The translations under genes were made by a program, and so were the position numbers. The notes below the pieces were generated by a model that ran no database searches, had not been told where the DNA came from, and saw nothing but the letters and a program-made list of their open reading frames with translations. A stretch of 64,000 bases of DNA, taken from NCBI GenBank assembly GCA_035647615.1, contig DASRND010000003.1, positions 259,135 to 323,134 of the forward strand, in the 5' to 3' direction. The stretch is from Bacteroidales bacterium. Lineage in GTDB: Bacteria > Bacteroidota > Bacteroidia > Bacteroidales > 4484-276. Of the stretch, positions 29,916-38,435 are shown in pieces (position 1 is the first letter of the stretch; every line of letters begins with the position of its first letter).

Positions 29916-30428
29916 TTAGTTGTAGGCAAAGGTCAGTTGAAAGGTGCCCGAATAAATTCCCACAGGATTTTCGTCGTACGAACCCACGCTTAGCGTGGCG
30001 CCGATACTTACTATTCTGTTGCCATTGGTGAGCACTCCGGGGCCATTTTCTACCGGCGGGTCGGCTACCCAATTTTCTACAAACATGGTCTTGCTCGATT
30101 CCTGGTGTATCAGCACTGCAGGGCCGTCGGGCAGTTGCAGCGTAAACGAAGCCTCCGGTGCGCCGGTAATCTGAAAAATGCCGGGGCCATAAGGGCTGGC
30201 CACGCCGATAACTGATCCCTGAATGGTACGCGAACCATCCGGGTTGATGATGATGTCGCCGCCATTCATATCCGTCGAAAAGCGGCCAAAGTTGAGTTGG
30301 TCGGTTTCGTTGGCCGTAAGTGCCTCTATGATCTCCGCAAAAGCCTGGGCAGTAATGGTTGACTGAGCCACAGCGCTTGCCGAAAGAAACAAAGAGAACA
30401 GAAACGTTATGATGATGTTGCGGGTCAT
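29916..30428 (-). CDS. DUF4402-type candidate pilus subunit
   Basis: 170 residues with a signal peptide (IIITFLFSLFLSASAVAQ). The mature N-terminus (STITAQAFAEIIEALTA) alternates hydrophobic residues, as a donor strand would. The core is DQLNFGRFSTDMNGGDIIINPDG, and the C-terminal strand is GTFQLTFAYN. Penultimate Tyr and alternating hydrophobics copy the chaperone-recognition end of classical pilins. Its own terminator follows. Confidence 0.72.
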   Translation of the reverse strand: MTRNIIITFLFSLFLSASAVAQSTITAQAFAEIIEALTANETDQLNFGRFSTDMNGGDIIINPDGSRTIQGSVIGVASPYGPGIFQITGAPEASFTLQLPDGPAVLIHQESSKTMFVENWVADPPVENGPGVLTNGNRIVSIGATLSVGSYDENPVGIYSGTFQLTFAYN

Positions 30429-30450
30429 ATTGGTATTAAATTATCAAAAA

Positions 30451-30481
30451 ACAAAAAAAGGCAAACCAATTTAGTTTGCCT
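30451..30481 (-). terminator. Terminator after the 30502-31017 DUF4402 gene
   Basis: Stem AGGCAAAC / GTTTGCCT with a 7-nt loop; on the minus strand a run of seven T follows. It separates two candidate pilin genes. Confidence 0.8.
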
Positions 30482-30501
30482 TTTTATAAATCTTTTATGT
30501 T

Positions 30502-31017
30502 CTAGTTGTAGGCAACGGTAACAGAGAGAGCACTTGCATTAGTGTATGATCCTGCAGCCTGATTAGCTTTCACATTAATTGTAGCGCCAACTGTGAGAGT
30601 TTCAGTTCCACCTGTTAATACACCAGTAGGTGTAGGTGTGGATGTGAAAGCATTTACTTCCATTGTATTTCCACCGGATTCAACATTGAAAGTTGTTGGC
30701 AATACAATTGAATAGGTGGCATCTGCTAATCCAGTAACAGTAAATGATGCGGCTGAGATTGTCCCAGGTGTAGTGGTTGGCAGTCCCAGCGGTTCAGTTG
30801 AACTTCTCATTCCTGCAGGAGTAATGGTAACAGCTTGATCGTTAGTTAAAGCAGCAATATTGCCAAAGTTCAAATCAACTTCTTTAGTTATAGCTATAGG
30901 AGCTATAATGGTAGCATTTGTTACTGCTGTTTCAGTTGCAGGGCCTTGTGCATTAACACTCTGGAAAGCAAAAGTCATCAGAAAGAGACCAGCGAAAAGA
31001 ATTGCAAATTTTTTCAT
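30502..31017 (-). CDS. DUF4402-type candidate major pilus subunit
   Basis: 171 residues with a signal peptide (FAILFAGLFLMTFAFQSVNAQ). Thr/Ala-rich mature part with TKEVDLNFGNIAALTND, AVTITPAGMRSS and a C-terminal strand ASALSVTVAYN. The simple Ala/Thr composition, its own terminator and a long upstream region make it the best guess for the abundant shaft subunit. That role is inference. Confidence 0.72.
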   Translation of the reverse strand: MKKFAILFAGLFLMTFAFQSVNAQGPATETAVTNATIIAPIAITKEVDLNFGNIAALTNDQAVTITPAGMRSSTEPLGLPTTTPGTISAASFTVTGLADATYSIVLPTTFNVESGGNTMEVNAFTSTPTPTGVLTGGTETLTVGATINVKANQAAGSYTNASALSVTVAYN

Positions 31018-31624
31018 AGTAAATTAATTTTTAAAAGTTCGTTTGTTGATTAAATTATAAATTTCTTGTTTAAGAATATTCAATTACAATAATGGATTGA
31101 TTCAAAATTTTGTCACCGATAATATCAAACATAAAATGGGCAGAATTGTAGTGAAGCCGAATTCCGTTGTTCCATTTTCACGAATGGTTAAGCTGTAACA
31201 TTCAAAGTGTTTTTTTGAAAGGCTTTGGAGCCTTGTTTTCAAAAATTATTCATTTTGGGAAAGCCTAATATAAAAACGAGGTTAGATTTTGATTAACTAT
31301 CAATGAAAGGCTACTTCCTTCTACCCGTCATCAATCAATCAGTAATTCAATGAACTTGTTGTAAATAATTTTGCAAAGAAAATAATTAAAGCATAACCCA
31401 TCTTTATTTTTTTGCTTTTGTTTGCTTTTATATGCTTTTGTATGCCTTTGTTAGAGCGAACGGTTTTTTCCATAAATCGATCTTCGTCTATAACTGAACA
31501 TTCGGCGTGAAGTGGATAACCTGCGGGCTTTATTCGGACAACATTGTCTTCAAAACATAAAGCCATTTTTCTTTTTTAATAAACAGTATCCACTGTTAAA
31601 AAAACAATCAGATCAGCAATTGAT
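31018..31624. other. Intergenic region upstream of the 30502-31017 gene
   Basis: A minus-strand TATGTTTG (-7 consensus; 31126-31133) lies about 110 bp before the start of the DUF4402 gene, without a matching -33 box. A T-rich run of TTTGCTTTT-type units occupies about 31405-31450. A 75-codon minus-strand frame (31339-31566) crosses it; its product is rich in Lys and has no signal or family features, so I do not call it a gene. Confidence 0.45.
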
Positions 31625-32056
31625 TTAGTTATAAATGAAATTGATGTTGTAACCACCCACATACTGTTGTTGCTTTTGTGAAAGGATTTTACTATCAGCG
31701 GTAGCATGAAGATTTAGCTGGCCATGTCCGTTGGCGTCAAGAATTTTGGTGGATTGCAGCGATGCATCGATTGTTGTAAAGGATATAAATCCCCGATCTT
31801 CATTTTGAATGTCACTATTTTTGATCATGATATTGCAAATCGCAGAAGACTTACCACTTACGCTGATGTTCCCAAGGTTGATTTTATCGACAGAATCATC
31901 TCGATGAAGTGTCAGGATGTTATGGGTTGCAGGTGCTATTGTCGTGGCTTCAACTACTTCGGCGGTTACATGCGCTGTAACTATTACCTGAGCTATAATT
32001 CCGGGCACATATGCGAGCCAGATAATTAACATGCCGATGTAAAGGAGCGTTTTCAT
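31625..32056 (-). CDS. Short DUF4402-like candidate pilus subunit
   Basis: 143 residues with signal peptide (LLYIGMLIIWLAYVPGIIAQ). The core is shorter than in its three relatives, with DKINLGNISVSG in place of the LNFG block. It ends GGYNINFIYN, again with penultimate Tyr. It is the first gene of the cluster in the direction of transcription and the most diverged subunit. Confidence 0.62.
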   Translation of the reverse strand: MKTLLYIGMLIIWLAYVPGIIAQVIVTAHVTAEVVEATTIAPATHNILTLHRDDSVDKINLGNISVSGKSSAICNIMIKNSDIQNEDRGFISFTTIDASLQSTKILDANGHGQLNLHATADSKILSQKQQQYVGGYNINFIYN

Positions 32057-32529
32057 GATGTAAAGAAAATATCAATAAACGCCTACAAGATAGTTGATAA
32101 AGCATTGTTTACAAAACCATACAGTAAAATTAATAACAAAAATTCATAGTTGAAGGCATAACACTCTAAGGATATGTAAGATAGTATTCTTAACTAGAAT
32201 GTTTAAAAGGAGGCTTTTTCATTTGTGAAGAGTCGTAAATCGAATGCTCAAAAACCAGACCAATACCTTGATCTTAGCGGTCAATGGAAAGATGAAAGGG
32301 AAATAACTATTTGGTGCCTGTCCAAAGAGTCGATAGCTTTATGACCAAAACTAAAATTTCAATATTCGTGATGGCTCTGAAGATTGAGTTATAAATATTG
32401 AAATTTATTGCGATTGCCTACAACGGTTACCGACGGTTGTTTTTCTGTTATTTGAAATTTAGTTGTGAAGTGCCATAATTGAGCTAAAGGAGTGCTACAA
32501 ATGGCTACATCACTTTTTATGGTAAGTGG
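32057..32529. other. Intergenic stretch with degraded coding traces
   Basis: No supported gene. A 13-bp inverted repeat lies at 32354-32406 (separate entry). A plus-strand frame near 32224-32343 reads YLDLSGQWKDERE before a stop. It looks protein-like but is too short to assign. Confidence 0.4.
32354..32406. repeat. 13-bp perfect inverted repeat
   Basis: AAATTTCAATATT (32354-32366) and its exact reverse complement (32394-32406) with a 27-nt spacer. No T-run follows on either strand, so it is not an ordinary terminator. Confidence 0.7.
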
Positions 32530-32715
32530 CTACTCCTCCTGCGATTTATCCCGGTCTTTGATCTTAATGTAGCGGCTACGTTTCTTTGGTACCAAAGGCA
32601 CGAGTCCATCTTTTGCGATTATTACTTCATGGCCTGCTTTTATTAGTAAAGTCTTAATTAGACCTCTCATAAACTCATCATCATCAATTACCACAATGTT
32701 ACTAATAACTATTTT
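32530..32715 (-). pseudogene. Truncated response-regulator receiver domain
   Basis: The frame encodes the first part of a receiver domain (NIVVIDDDEFMRGLIKTLL, AGHEVIIAKDG), including the acidic DDD pocket. It then switches to an unrelated basic tail (PKKRSRYIKIKDRDKSQEE) and stops. The phosphoacceptor Asp region and the rest of the domain are missing. There is no clear ATG in frame apart from one inside the upstream gene. It is a decayed or chimeric gene. Confidence 0.55.
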
Positions 32716-32725
32716 ATTTTTTCGG

Positions 32726-35700
32726 TTAAAGAACAATTTTATTAATGGCTTTGCCCTGATCATTTTGTACTCTCACGAGAAACATTCCGTGTCGGCCTGT
32801 CATCGGAAATTTCGTTTGGCTCCCGCCTTCGATGTTTTTGTCGAGTAGCAGATTTCCCATTGGATCAAATACCTTTACAGCACAGGGTTGTTCGATCAAT
32901 CGCAAGTCGATGGTGAGGATGCCATCATAAGCAAAGATGCGCACCGGCAGCGGCTGATGCGGGTCGGGAAACAGGCCTTCCTGCAGTTGCAACACAAAAC
33001 GTCCCGTTTCATCTTTTGGCGAAGCCTGGAAAAGGTATTCGTCCGTTTCGAGAAGATTGATGCGTTGGCCGGTTTTATTATCAATTAAAATAGCCGTTTG
33101 AATCATCTCCTCTTCAAACCAGGAGGTGATGCGGTAGTTGCCGGCAGCCCCGGCACGAAAGGCAACGGGTATTACCGGATGATCGGCAACCGAGTCGAAA
33201 AGCACAGAGGAATAAAATTGTCCCTTGTCAGGAATCCACAGCGCCGGCGCGGTTTTTACAAAGCTAAATCGTTTGTAAGAACCGGAGGCTTTGTCGTGTT
33301 TGTCGAGGCCGATGAGGATTTCATCTTCACCAAAGCCATCTGCGGAAGAAACGGTGAGGAAAAACTGATCAGGACGTTGGGTAGTACTTTTGAGCCACTC
33401 GGAAGCATTGTCGTGCACGCGCACATTGTTGTTCATGCTGATGGTCCCGTTTTGTGCCGCCTGTACAAAAAATCCCTGCGTGGGCGCAATGTAGCGTGTT
33501 ACGCCCAGGGTACCCATATCGCCGATGGCTGCCGAGTTGTACACCCCATAATTGTAGGCGGTATCGTTCCAGATCCAAACGGAGTAACCGCCGGCAGTTT
33601 GCTGCAAGCTATTGCGGTTCCAGCCGCCGGCTTTCCAGTCGATGGACGATGGATAAGGATTGCCAAGCTGATTGCTGCCAAAGACGGCGCCCACACCCGT
33701 TGTTTTGGTAACAGGTACGCTCACCTCACCGTTATTAAGTGTGCCTCCGAAAACGAGCGTAGGATATTGTTGTTCGTATTCCACCATGTAGCCGCGTCCC
33801 TGCAAAAAGTTGTTGTTGCCGTTGGCGGTGAGCCAGGTGGGCGGATAGCTGTCGTTGAGCAGATAAACCCATGAGGTGTCGGGTTCGTGCCAGGTATAAA
33901 AATCGTAGCCGGTGCCGTCGGCATAGAAGCCTGATGGCGTAAAGCTGCCCGATATAGGCTGGTCGGTCATGGGTGAAGAGAGAATATGCCAGGTTTCGGC
34001 CTCGCCGGGGATGTAGCGTTGGAAAGTACCAGCTACTCCTGCTGTGTTATGAATCAGCGAGCCGGTACCAGCAGCTGTGGATGCAATCACCAAACCGCTG
34101 TTGCCTGCATCATTAGTAATAGTTTGTGAAACAGTAAGAGTGCTGTTGGGTGAAAGGGTAAGGGAGGCGCCGGCATCAATAGAAATATTTCTGATAACAG
34201 GCGTGGTGCTGATAACAGGATCGTGGGGTGTAATGGGAATCTCGACGTCCGAACCTGCCGTGGGCACCGTGAAGGTGTACCAGTTGTTGGCGTTTTCCCA
34301 TGCCGACGACACCACACCTGTCCAAATGCCGGTAGAAACCAGATAGGCCTGCAGGTTCCAGTCGCCATCATAGCCTGCCGACTCCAGGGTAGCCCAATTG
34401 GTTGGGTCGTTGGGATCGAATCTGTACATATTACCTTTTCCGTTTTGGATGGTAATATCATCTGTTCCACCCGGGCGTGAGGTGCCCGAATGATTGTACT
34501 CAACGCCAAACCATAGCTCTTTTGAATAATCGATGACATAGGGTTGATTTAAAACAATTTCATTCCAGCTGTCGGCTGCCGCAACAAAAGGCTGACTATA
34601 AACTTCCACCAAATTCTGCTGGTTTGTTCCCTGCCAGATTTTTGCGGTTGAACTTACAGGCATGTCCCCCACAAAAACTCTGAGGCGGGTCATTTGTCGG
34701 TTTGTGAGATAAGCATAATCAGATTGTTGAAATCTTACGGCCGTTTGAAATATTCCGCCGGAGGCGCGGCCCCGCAGCTGGGTGTTTATATTATCATCCC
34801 ATTTAAGCCAGTCGTTTGGATTGCTGATGTAAATGTAATCTGTTTTGGTGTTGGTGTATGCATCGTTGATTGTAAGCGTCACCGTTTTTGGCCCCGCCGA
34901 AGGATAAATGACATTGTGTGGACCCTTTGTATTGGCAGTAGCAGGAATGGCACCGCTGCCAAAATCCCAGTCCCAATCGGTGACAGCTTCAATGCTGTTA
35001 TCAGTAAAAGTTACTGTTTCGCCGGTATAGGTATTCAACGGAGTGGCATAAAATTGTGGTGAAAGGATCATTTTATAATAGACCGTGATCTTCCAACTGT
35101 TGGTTCTTACATAGTTGTCCCAAGTATCACATCCTTTATGGCCAAGAGTTGAACGCGTGCGACCGGCATGTAATTCAAAAAGGATATTACCGCCACCCGT
35201 TACACCATTGGCAATGGTTAGATCTGAGCGGGTATAATCTTGTGTTCCTGCAACACCTGATCCATGGGTGATAGATGTTTCTTTAGTGCCTCCTGCCGAC
35301 ACACACCACAACTGCGAACGTTGATCCGCCCTAAAGCCAAGCAACTTTGCTTTCATCGCATATTTTACGTCCACTCCTGTAATGGTGGCTCCAATAGGAA
35401 TAGGAACGGTAAGTTGCCCGGGACACCGGGAATAGTCACCAACTTCTTCGAATTGATTATCTGTTTCGATTCGCCCATCCGTGTAGTTAGCGGTAGCTAT
35501 CAGGGTGGGGATATTGATGTAAACATAGGCAGGCTTGGTTTTGGTGGTATTTCCGTTTACTGTCAGGCTGATAGTTTTGTAGCCGGGAGTAGCGTAACTC
35601 ACCGTATGAGGGCCTTTTGTTGTTGCTGTTGCAGGAGTAGCATCTGCGCCAAAGTTCCAGTTCCAGCTTGTTACATCTCCCGTGGTTGTGCTGGTAAAAA

Positions 35701-36433
35701 CAACTGGCTGCGACACCTCGGCTGCGGTAGGAGATGCAGTAAAATTAGGAACCGGATCAACGGTATAGTTTATCGTAATTTTCCAACTCTTGTTATCCAC
35801 CCGGTTAACATTTTGGTCGCATCCACTAAAATGATTTGTACGCCCGGCATGAAGCTGAAATTGGATATTCCCTCCTCCGGTTACATTATTGGCGATATTC
35901 AGGCCGGTCCGGCTGTAAGTTTGTGTGCCGGTTTTGTTGCCTGTTCCGGAATAGACCTGCATCTCGTTGGTTCCTCCCGGTGAGGTACATCGCAACTGTG
36001 AGCGCTGTTCAGACATATTTCCAACCCGACTATTCCCCCTTTTGGCTGTCATTGCATATTCCACATCCACCGAAGTGATAATAGCATTTGTCGGAATATC
36101 TATAGAGAGCGTACCCGGACAAGTGGAGCTTTGTCCCATCGACTGGAACCCTAAATCGGTATCAATAATGCCAGAATTGTAAATCTCGCTAATTGAACTT
36201 TTTGTAGAAGATGGATTAAAATTATCAGCTTTTGGTGGGGATGCAACGGGATTATTTTCAAAAGCAGCGCGTTTAGAAGATACAGCATGTAATAGCGGCA
36301 CAGCCACTGTGTCGGTTTTGGCAATGACGGTAGGTTGTGTAAAAGCCGGGATACTTAATAATAAGGAGCCAATTAATAAACCATGAAAATAATGGTAGAT
36401 TTTTCCATGGGCACAAAATTTCATTTTTTTCAT
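32726..36433 (-). CDS. Large T9SS cargo protein with PKD domains
   Basis: Start at 36433 (MKKMKFCAHGK) gives a signal segment (FHGLLIGSLLLSIPAF); the longer frame to 36595 runs through repeat DNA. Of 1235 residues, the first half contains two copies of a 130-140-residue module (CPGTLSIDIPTNAIITSVDVEYAM and CPGQLTVPIPIGATITGVDVKYAM), each followed by a PKD domain (SWNWNFGADATPATA, DWDWDFGSGAIPATA). A jelly-roll-like region, a long autotransporter-like beta region and a T9SS C-terminal domain follow, ending INKIVL. Probably a secreted or surface adhesin or enzyme; no catalytic motif was recognised. Confidence 0.82.
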   Translation of the reverse strand: MKKMKFCAHGKIYHYFHGLLIGSLLLSIPAFTQPTVIAKTDTVAVPLLHAVSSKRAAFENNPVASPPKADNFNPSSTKSSISEIYNSGIIDTDLGFQSMGQSSTCPGTLSIDIPTNAIITSVDVEYAMTAKRGNSRVGNMSEQRSQLRCTSPGGTNEMQVYSGTGNKTGTQTYSRTGLNIANNVTGGGNIQFQLHAGRTNHFSGCDQNVNRVDNKSWKITINYTVDPVPNFTASPTAAEVSQPVVFTSTTTGDVTSWNWNFGADATPATATTKGPHTVSYATPGYKTISLTVNGNTTKTKPAYVYINIPTLIATANYTDGRIETDNQFEEVGDYSRCPGQLTVPIPIGATITGVDVKYAMKAKLLGFRADQRSQLWCVSAGGTKETSITHGSGVAGTQDYTRSDLTIANGVTGGGNILFELHAGRTRSTLGHKGCDTWDNYVRTNSWKITVYYKMILSPQFYATPLNTYTGETVTFTDNSIEAVTDWDWDFGSGAIPATANTKGPHNVIYPSAGPKTVTLTINDAYTNTKTDYIYISNPNDWLKWDDNINTQLRGRASGGIFQTAVRFQQSDYAYLTNRQMTRLRVFVGDMPVSSTAKIWQGTNQQNLVEVYSQPFVAAADSWNEIVLNQPYVIDYSKELWFGVEYNHSGTSRPGGTDDITIQNGKGNMYRFDPNDPTNWATLESAGYDGDWNLQAYLVSTGIWTGVVSSAWENANNWYTFTVPTAGSDVEIPITPHDPVISTTPVIRNISIDAGASLTLSPNSTLTVSQTITNDAGNSGLVIASTAAGTGSLIHNTAGVAGTFQRYIPGEAETWHILSSPMTDQPISGSFTPSGFYADGTGYDFYTWHEPDTSWVYLLNDSYPPTWLTANGNNNFLQGRGYMVEYEQQYPTLVFGGTLNNGEVSVPVTKTTGVGAVFGSNQLGNPYPSSIDWKAGGWNRNSLQQTAGGYSVWIWNDTAYNYGVYNSAAIGDMGTLGVTRYIAPTQGFFVQAAQNGTISMNNNVRVHDNASEWLKSTTQRPDQFFLTVSSADGFGEDEILIGLDKHDKASGSYKRFSFVKTAPALWIPDKGQFYSSVLFDSVADHPVIPVAFRAGAAGNYRITSWFEEEMIQTAILIDNKTGQRINLLETDEYLFQASPKDETGRFVLQLQEGLFPDPHQPLPVRIFAYDGILTIDLRLIEQPCAVKVFDPMGNLLLDKNIEGGSQTKFPMTGRHGMFLVRVQNDQGKAINKIVL

Positions 36434-36524
36434 AATACAAATCATGAGCTTTACATCCATAATTTTGGACGGTGAAGGTAAAAAAAATTTTACAACATCA
36501 AAATTTGAAACCAATATAAAAGCA

Positions 36525-36603
36525 TGGCGCGTGGCGCGTGGCGCGTGGCACAAGGCGCAAGGCGCAGGGCGCAAAGAGCAGGGCGCAGAAAGCAAAGCGC
36601 AGG
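36525..36603. repeat. Degenerate GGCGCGT/GGCGCA tandem repeat
   Basis: About ten 7-10 bp units, starting with exact GGCGCGT copies and decaying to AGGGCGCA/AAAGCGCA. It is far richer in GC than the flanking DNA. On the minus strand it reads as TGCGCC units. It lies in the gap between gldB and the T9SS cargo gene. Confidence 0.8.
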
Positions 36604-36644
36604 ATATTTACAAAATTCTTTAGGGCTGGCATCCCTTCCATTTC

Positions 36645-36678
36645 CTACTGACTGCCGACTGAGATCTGCCGACTGCTG
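36645..36678. repeat. Short CTGACTGCCGACTG-type tandem repeat
   Basis: Units of ACTGCCGACTG / TCTGCCGACTGCTG follow each other just after the gldB stop. Together with the GC-rich array 40 bp away it makes the whole gap between the two genes repetitive. Confidence 0.65.
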
Positions 36679-36679
36679 A

Positions 36680-37687
36680 TCACGGCGTTACTTCTCCTCG
36701 TGGCTTGTAGCCCGAGTTTTTTAGGACATCTTGCGCCTGGGTATTAATAAATAATTCTTCGGGCGAAACATTTTTGTTTTTTTTCATAAATGAACGAACG
36801 ATTTGCCAACCCACCCACTCGCCAATGCGCGGCGGTGAGGTGGTGGAGAAGTCAGATGTAAATGGGCCATCGGCAAAAAATTTGCGAAGCACATGTGTTT
36901 CTGACGAATAAAGCAGATCATTTTGTATGATGAATGACCAGATGTTGGCCTCGTTTTGTCGGCACCATTCGAGCTGTGCCAGGGTAAATCCGATTTTGAT
37001 GCTGTCGGGGGTGGCGGGTAACATGGCGTCGAGGAACCAGAGCTGGCGACCTTTATCGATGGCCTGTTCCAGAAAAGTGGTGCCGGGGCGCAGCGCAAAA
37101 TGATACAGATACAGTTCGTGAATGCCGTCGCGAACCAGATATTCGGGTGTCATCGTTCGGATGGCATAAAGCGGAAGACGCATTTTGCGGTAGGTTTCAA
37201 GGCCGGTGCCCAAATACATGTCGAGAGCGATGATCATATCTTCGTTAAAAAACTGCACCGGGTTTTCGTAAAGCAACCCTGACACGTAGCTGAAAATATC
37301 GGGCAGCGCACGATCAGGGAAGAAATATCTGAATCGTTTGAATGCCTCGGTAAAATCGCACTCGTAAGGCGTGAGATCGGGAAATACTTTCAGCGTTTTT
37401 TCGTAAAGCTGGTAGTTGAGCGGATCGGTAATAAACTCGTGCAGCCGCATGATGTTGAGCGTGTCGTCGAGGTCGGCATCCAAAAACACCGGAAACTCTG
37501 GAGCAATGGCTTTAAGCTGCGCCTGCATGCTGTCGGGAGCTATTTCAAAGAGGGCTTTCTCGTAGCGTTCTATGCGGACAGGTTTAATTTCTATGTCGCG
37601 GGTATCGATGTCGAGCCTGCTGCGCTCGCCACCGCAGGCAGAGAGCAGAATAGTGAAGAGAAAAATTAATAATTGATTAACTTTCAT
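36680..37687 (-). CDS. gldB: GldB-type gliding motility lipoprotein
   Basis: Start at 37687 (MKVNQLLIFLFTILLSACGG) gives a lipoprotein signal with the lipobox Cys at about residue 18. The 335-residue product has the GldB-family pattern: IDTRDIEIKPVRIERYEK, FPVFLDADLDD, and the later EWVGWQIVRSFM. GldB is needed for gliding and T9SS function in Flavobacterium. The nearby nadE gene supports the call, since gldB and nadE are neighbours in other Bacteroidota. Related GldB-like proteins also occur in non-gliding species. Confidence 0.82.
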   Translation of the reverse strand: MKVNQLLIFLFTILLSACGGERSRLDIDTRDIEIKPVRIERYEKALFEIAPDSMQAQLKAIAPEFPVFLDADLDDTLNIMRLHEFITDPLNYQLYEKTLKVFPDLTPYECDFTEAFKRFRYFFPDRALPDIFSYVSGLLYENPVQFFNEDMIIALDMYLGTGLETYRKMRLPLYAIRTMTPEYLVRDGIHELYLYHFALRPGTTFLEQAIDKGRQLWFLDAMLPATPDSIKIGFTLAQLEWCRQNEANIWSFIIQNDLLYSSETHVLRKFFADGPFTSDFSTTSPPRIGEWVGWQIVRSFMKKNKNVSPEELFINTQAQDVLKNSGYKPRGEVTP

Positions 37688-37720
37688 TTTTGTTTGGCTT
37701 TTAGCTATTGCGATAAGCAA

Positions 37721-37758
37721 AAAAAGTGTCAACATTTAAAAAGATGCTGACACTTTTT
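37721..37758 (-). terminator. Terminator after the 37791-38393 barrel gene
   Basis: Stem AAAAAGTGTCAACAT / ATGCTGACACTTTTT with one mismatch and an 8-nt loop. The flanking T/A runs would allow function on either strand; on the minus strand it follows the barrel gene. Confidence 0.75.
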
Positions 37759-37790
37759 GTTAACCCGCCGGCGGGAAATATTATTGTTGG

Positions 37791-38393
37791 TTAGATGATT
37801 TTCCAGCCCAGCGATATAGAGAATACATTGTTTCTGGAATTAAAGTTCATCTCGCTTGCTCTTTCGATCACTTCATTGAGCCCAATCTGATAACGCACGT
37901 CGAGCGTAAACATCAGCACGTCCACGCCTGCTCCTAAGTTCAATCCCCAGATCATGTCCTTGATATCGCTTTTCTCCAGTACTTCAATACCATTTTTAGT
38001 TTTGATTTTTTTATTCACGATGAATGATCCGGACGGTCCGGCCATTACGCGGATGTTGGCTATTCCCAGATTGATAATTCGCCATCCTACCAGCACGGGT
38101 ATTTCGATGGTTTTCAGATCGATCTCCTGATTAATCGGATTTGGAGAGGCTTGATCGGACGTTTTAAATACGCCGCCACGTGTCATCCAATTGACTTCAG
38201 GTTGCAGATAGATTTTGTTGCCAACACGCAGAAACACCCCAAAGTTGAAGGAGTTTTTCAGGTCGGACTTGATTCCTTCAACATCTTCTGTGAGTTTGGA
38301 GGTGTTGAAACCAACTTTCGGGCCTAACGAAATTTGGCCAAAGGCAAAGCCAGCAGACAAAAGCAGGATCATAACAAAGGTAAATCGTTTCAT
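37791..38393 (-). CDS. Outer-membrane beta-barrel protein (OMP_b-brl_2 type)
   Basis: Start at 38393 (MKRFTFVMILLLSAGFAFGQ) gives a signal peptide. The 200-residue protein has the small 8-strand barrel pattern (SLGPKVGFNTSKL, FNFGVFLRVG, YLQPEVNWM) and ends NVFSISLGWKII. It belongs to the broad group often labelled PorT family, with no defined function. It diverges from the related barrel gene at 38726. Confidence 0.8.
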   Translation of the reverse strand: MKRFTFVMILLLSAGFAFGQISLGPKVGFNTSKLTEDVEGIKSDLKNSFNFGVFLRVGNKIYLQPEVNWMTRGGVFKTSDQASPNPINQEIDLKTIEIPVLVGWRIINLGIANIRVMAGPSGSFIVNKKIKTKNGIEVLEKSDIKDMIWGLNLGAGVDVLMFTLDVRYQIGLNEVIERASEMNFNSRNNVFSISLGWKII

Positions 38394-38427
38394 AATTTTT
38401 ACGTGTTTAGTTATTGATAATTGGCAG

Positions 38428-38435
38428 CAAATATA
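38428..38435 (-). promoter_or_regulatory. Candidate -7 element for the 37791-38393 gene
   Basis: Minus-strand TATATTTG matches TAnnTTTG and lies 35 bp before the start codon. No -33 TTTG at 19-21 bp was found. Confidence 0.4.

Noticed and set aside
31405..31450. TTTGCTTTT-type tandem units as a possible regulatory array
   Set aside because: The units are irregular, T-rich and explained by local low complexity; nothing links them to a binding site.
34087..34539. A 150-codon minus-strand frame overlapping the PKD cargo gene
   Set aside because: It overlaps the well-supported cargo frame on the same strand in another phase and lacks any domain or start context.
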